Source: Treponema sp.
GTDB lineage: Bacteria; Spirochaetota; Spirochaetia; Treponematales; Breznakiellaceae
DNA length: 5,627 nt
Assembly (NCBI GenBank): GCA_031258505.1
Contig: JAIRMT010000116.1
Location: 1-5,627 of the forward strand
Reading direction: 5' to 3'
The notes under the pieces were generated by a model. It made no database searches and was not told where the DNA came from. It saw only the letters and a list, made by a program, of their open reading frames with translations. Positions 5,568 through 5,627 of the stretch are shown here, piece after piece (position 1 is the first letter of the stretch; each line of letters begins with the position of its first letter). The translations under genes and the position numbers were made by a program.

Positions 5568-5627
5568 TCAGGCGGCTGCTTTTTCGTGTAGTGGTAATTG
5601 CAGGAAATAATCCGTATCGTCCGCTAC
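5568..5627 (-). CDS. Possible C-terminal end of a convergent gene (5' end outside window)
   Basis: Read on the minus strand, the frame entering from the window edge gives VADDTDYFLQLPLHEKAAA and then TGA (complement of 5568-5570). The codons look ordinary, and the position just beyond the operon terminator fits a convergent gene. Only 19 residues are available, so this rests on plausibility alone. No family is recognised. The + strand of the same stretch shows no better frame. Confidence 0.4.
   Translation of the reverse strand, partial: VADDTDYFLQLPLHEKAAA

Overview
The window holds one five-gene operon on the + strand (452-5498), flanked by the tail of an unrelated upstream gene and, tentatively, the tail of a convergent gene at the right edge. 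The operon encodes: (1) a polytopic membrane protein ending in a DUF2318-type cysteine domain; (2) and (3) two paralogous FtsX/MacB-type ABC permeases; (4) a LolD/MacB-type ABC ATPase; and (5) a small lipoprotein made almost entirely of an FMN-binding domain with an SGAT flavinylation motif. A strong rho-independent terminator closes the operon at 5519-5550.

The order DUF2318 protein - permease - permease - ATPase matches, from memory, the ABC part of the P19/FTR1 (FetMP-type) iron-uptake loci, such as the Campylobacter jejuni cj1658-cj1665 region. In those loci the iron permease FTR1 and the periplasmic protein P19 lie upstream and thioredoxin-like proteins lie downstream. Here neither FTR1 nor P19 is present in the window, and the last position is taken by a flavin lipoprotein. 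My inference is an extracytoplasmic metal-handling (probably iron) system in which a membrane-anchored covalent flavin supplies or removes electrons, working with the CxxC/CxxC domain of the DUF2318 protein and powered by the ABC module. The substrate and direction of transport cannot be read from the sequence.

Region by region: 1-156 is the C-terminal end of an unidentified protein, followed by a 12-bp-stem terminator (172-204). 234-369 is an array of six ~23-bp tandem units, each able to form a small hairpin whose stem is kept by paired base changes. 370-451 is the leader of the operon, with an inverted repeat at 393-417. 452-1717 is the DUF2318 protein, 1733-3025 permease 1, and 3029-3150 a GC-rich multi-palindrome element wedged between the two permease genes. 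3163-4299 is permease 2, 4300-4403 a spacer with two hairpins, 4404-5069 the ATPase, and 5076-5498 the FMN lipoprotein. A possible minus-strand coding end occupies 5568-5627.

The organism is probably a moderately GC-rich Firmicute (Clostridia/Oscillospiraceae-like): ribosome-binding sites resemble AAGGAG, there is a lipobox lipoprotein, and the GC-rich intergenic palindromes resemble those I associate with gut Clostridia. This is a low-confidence guess.
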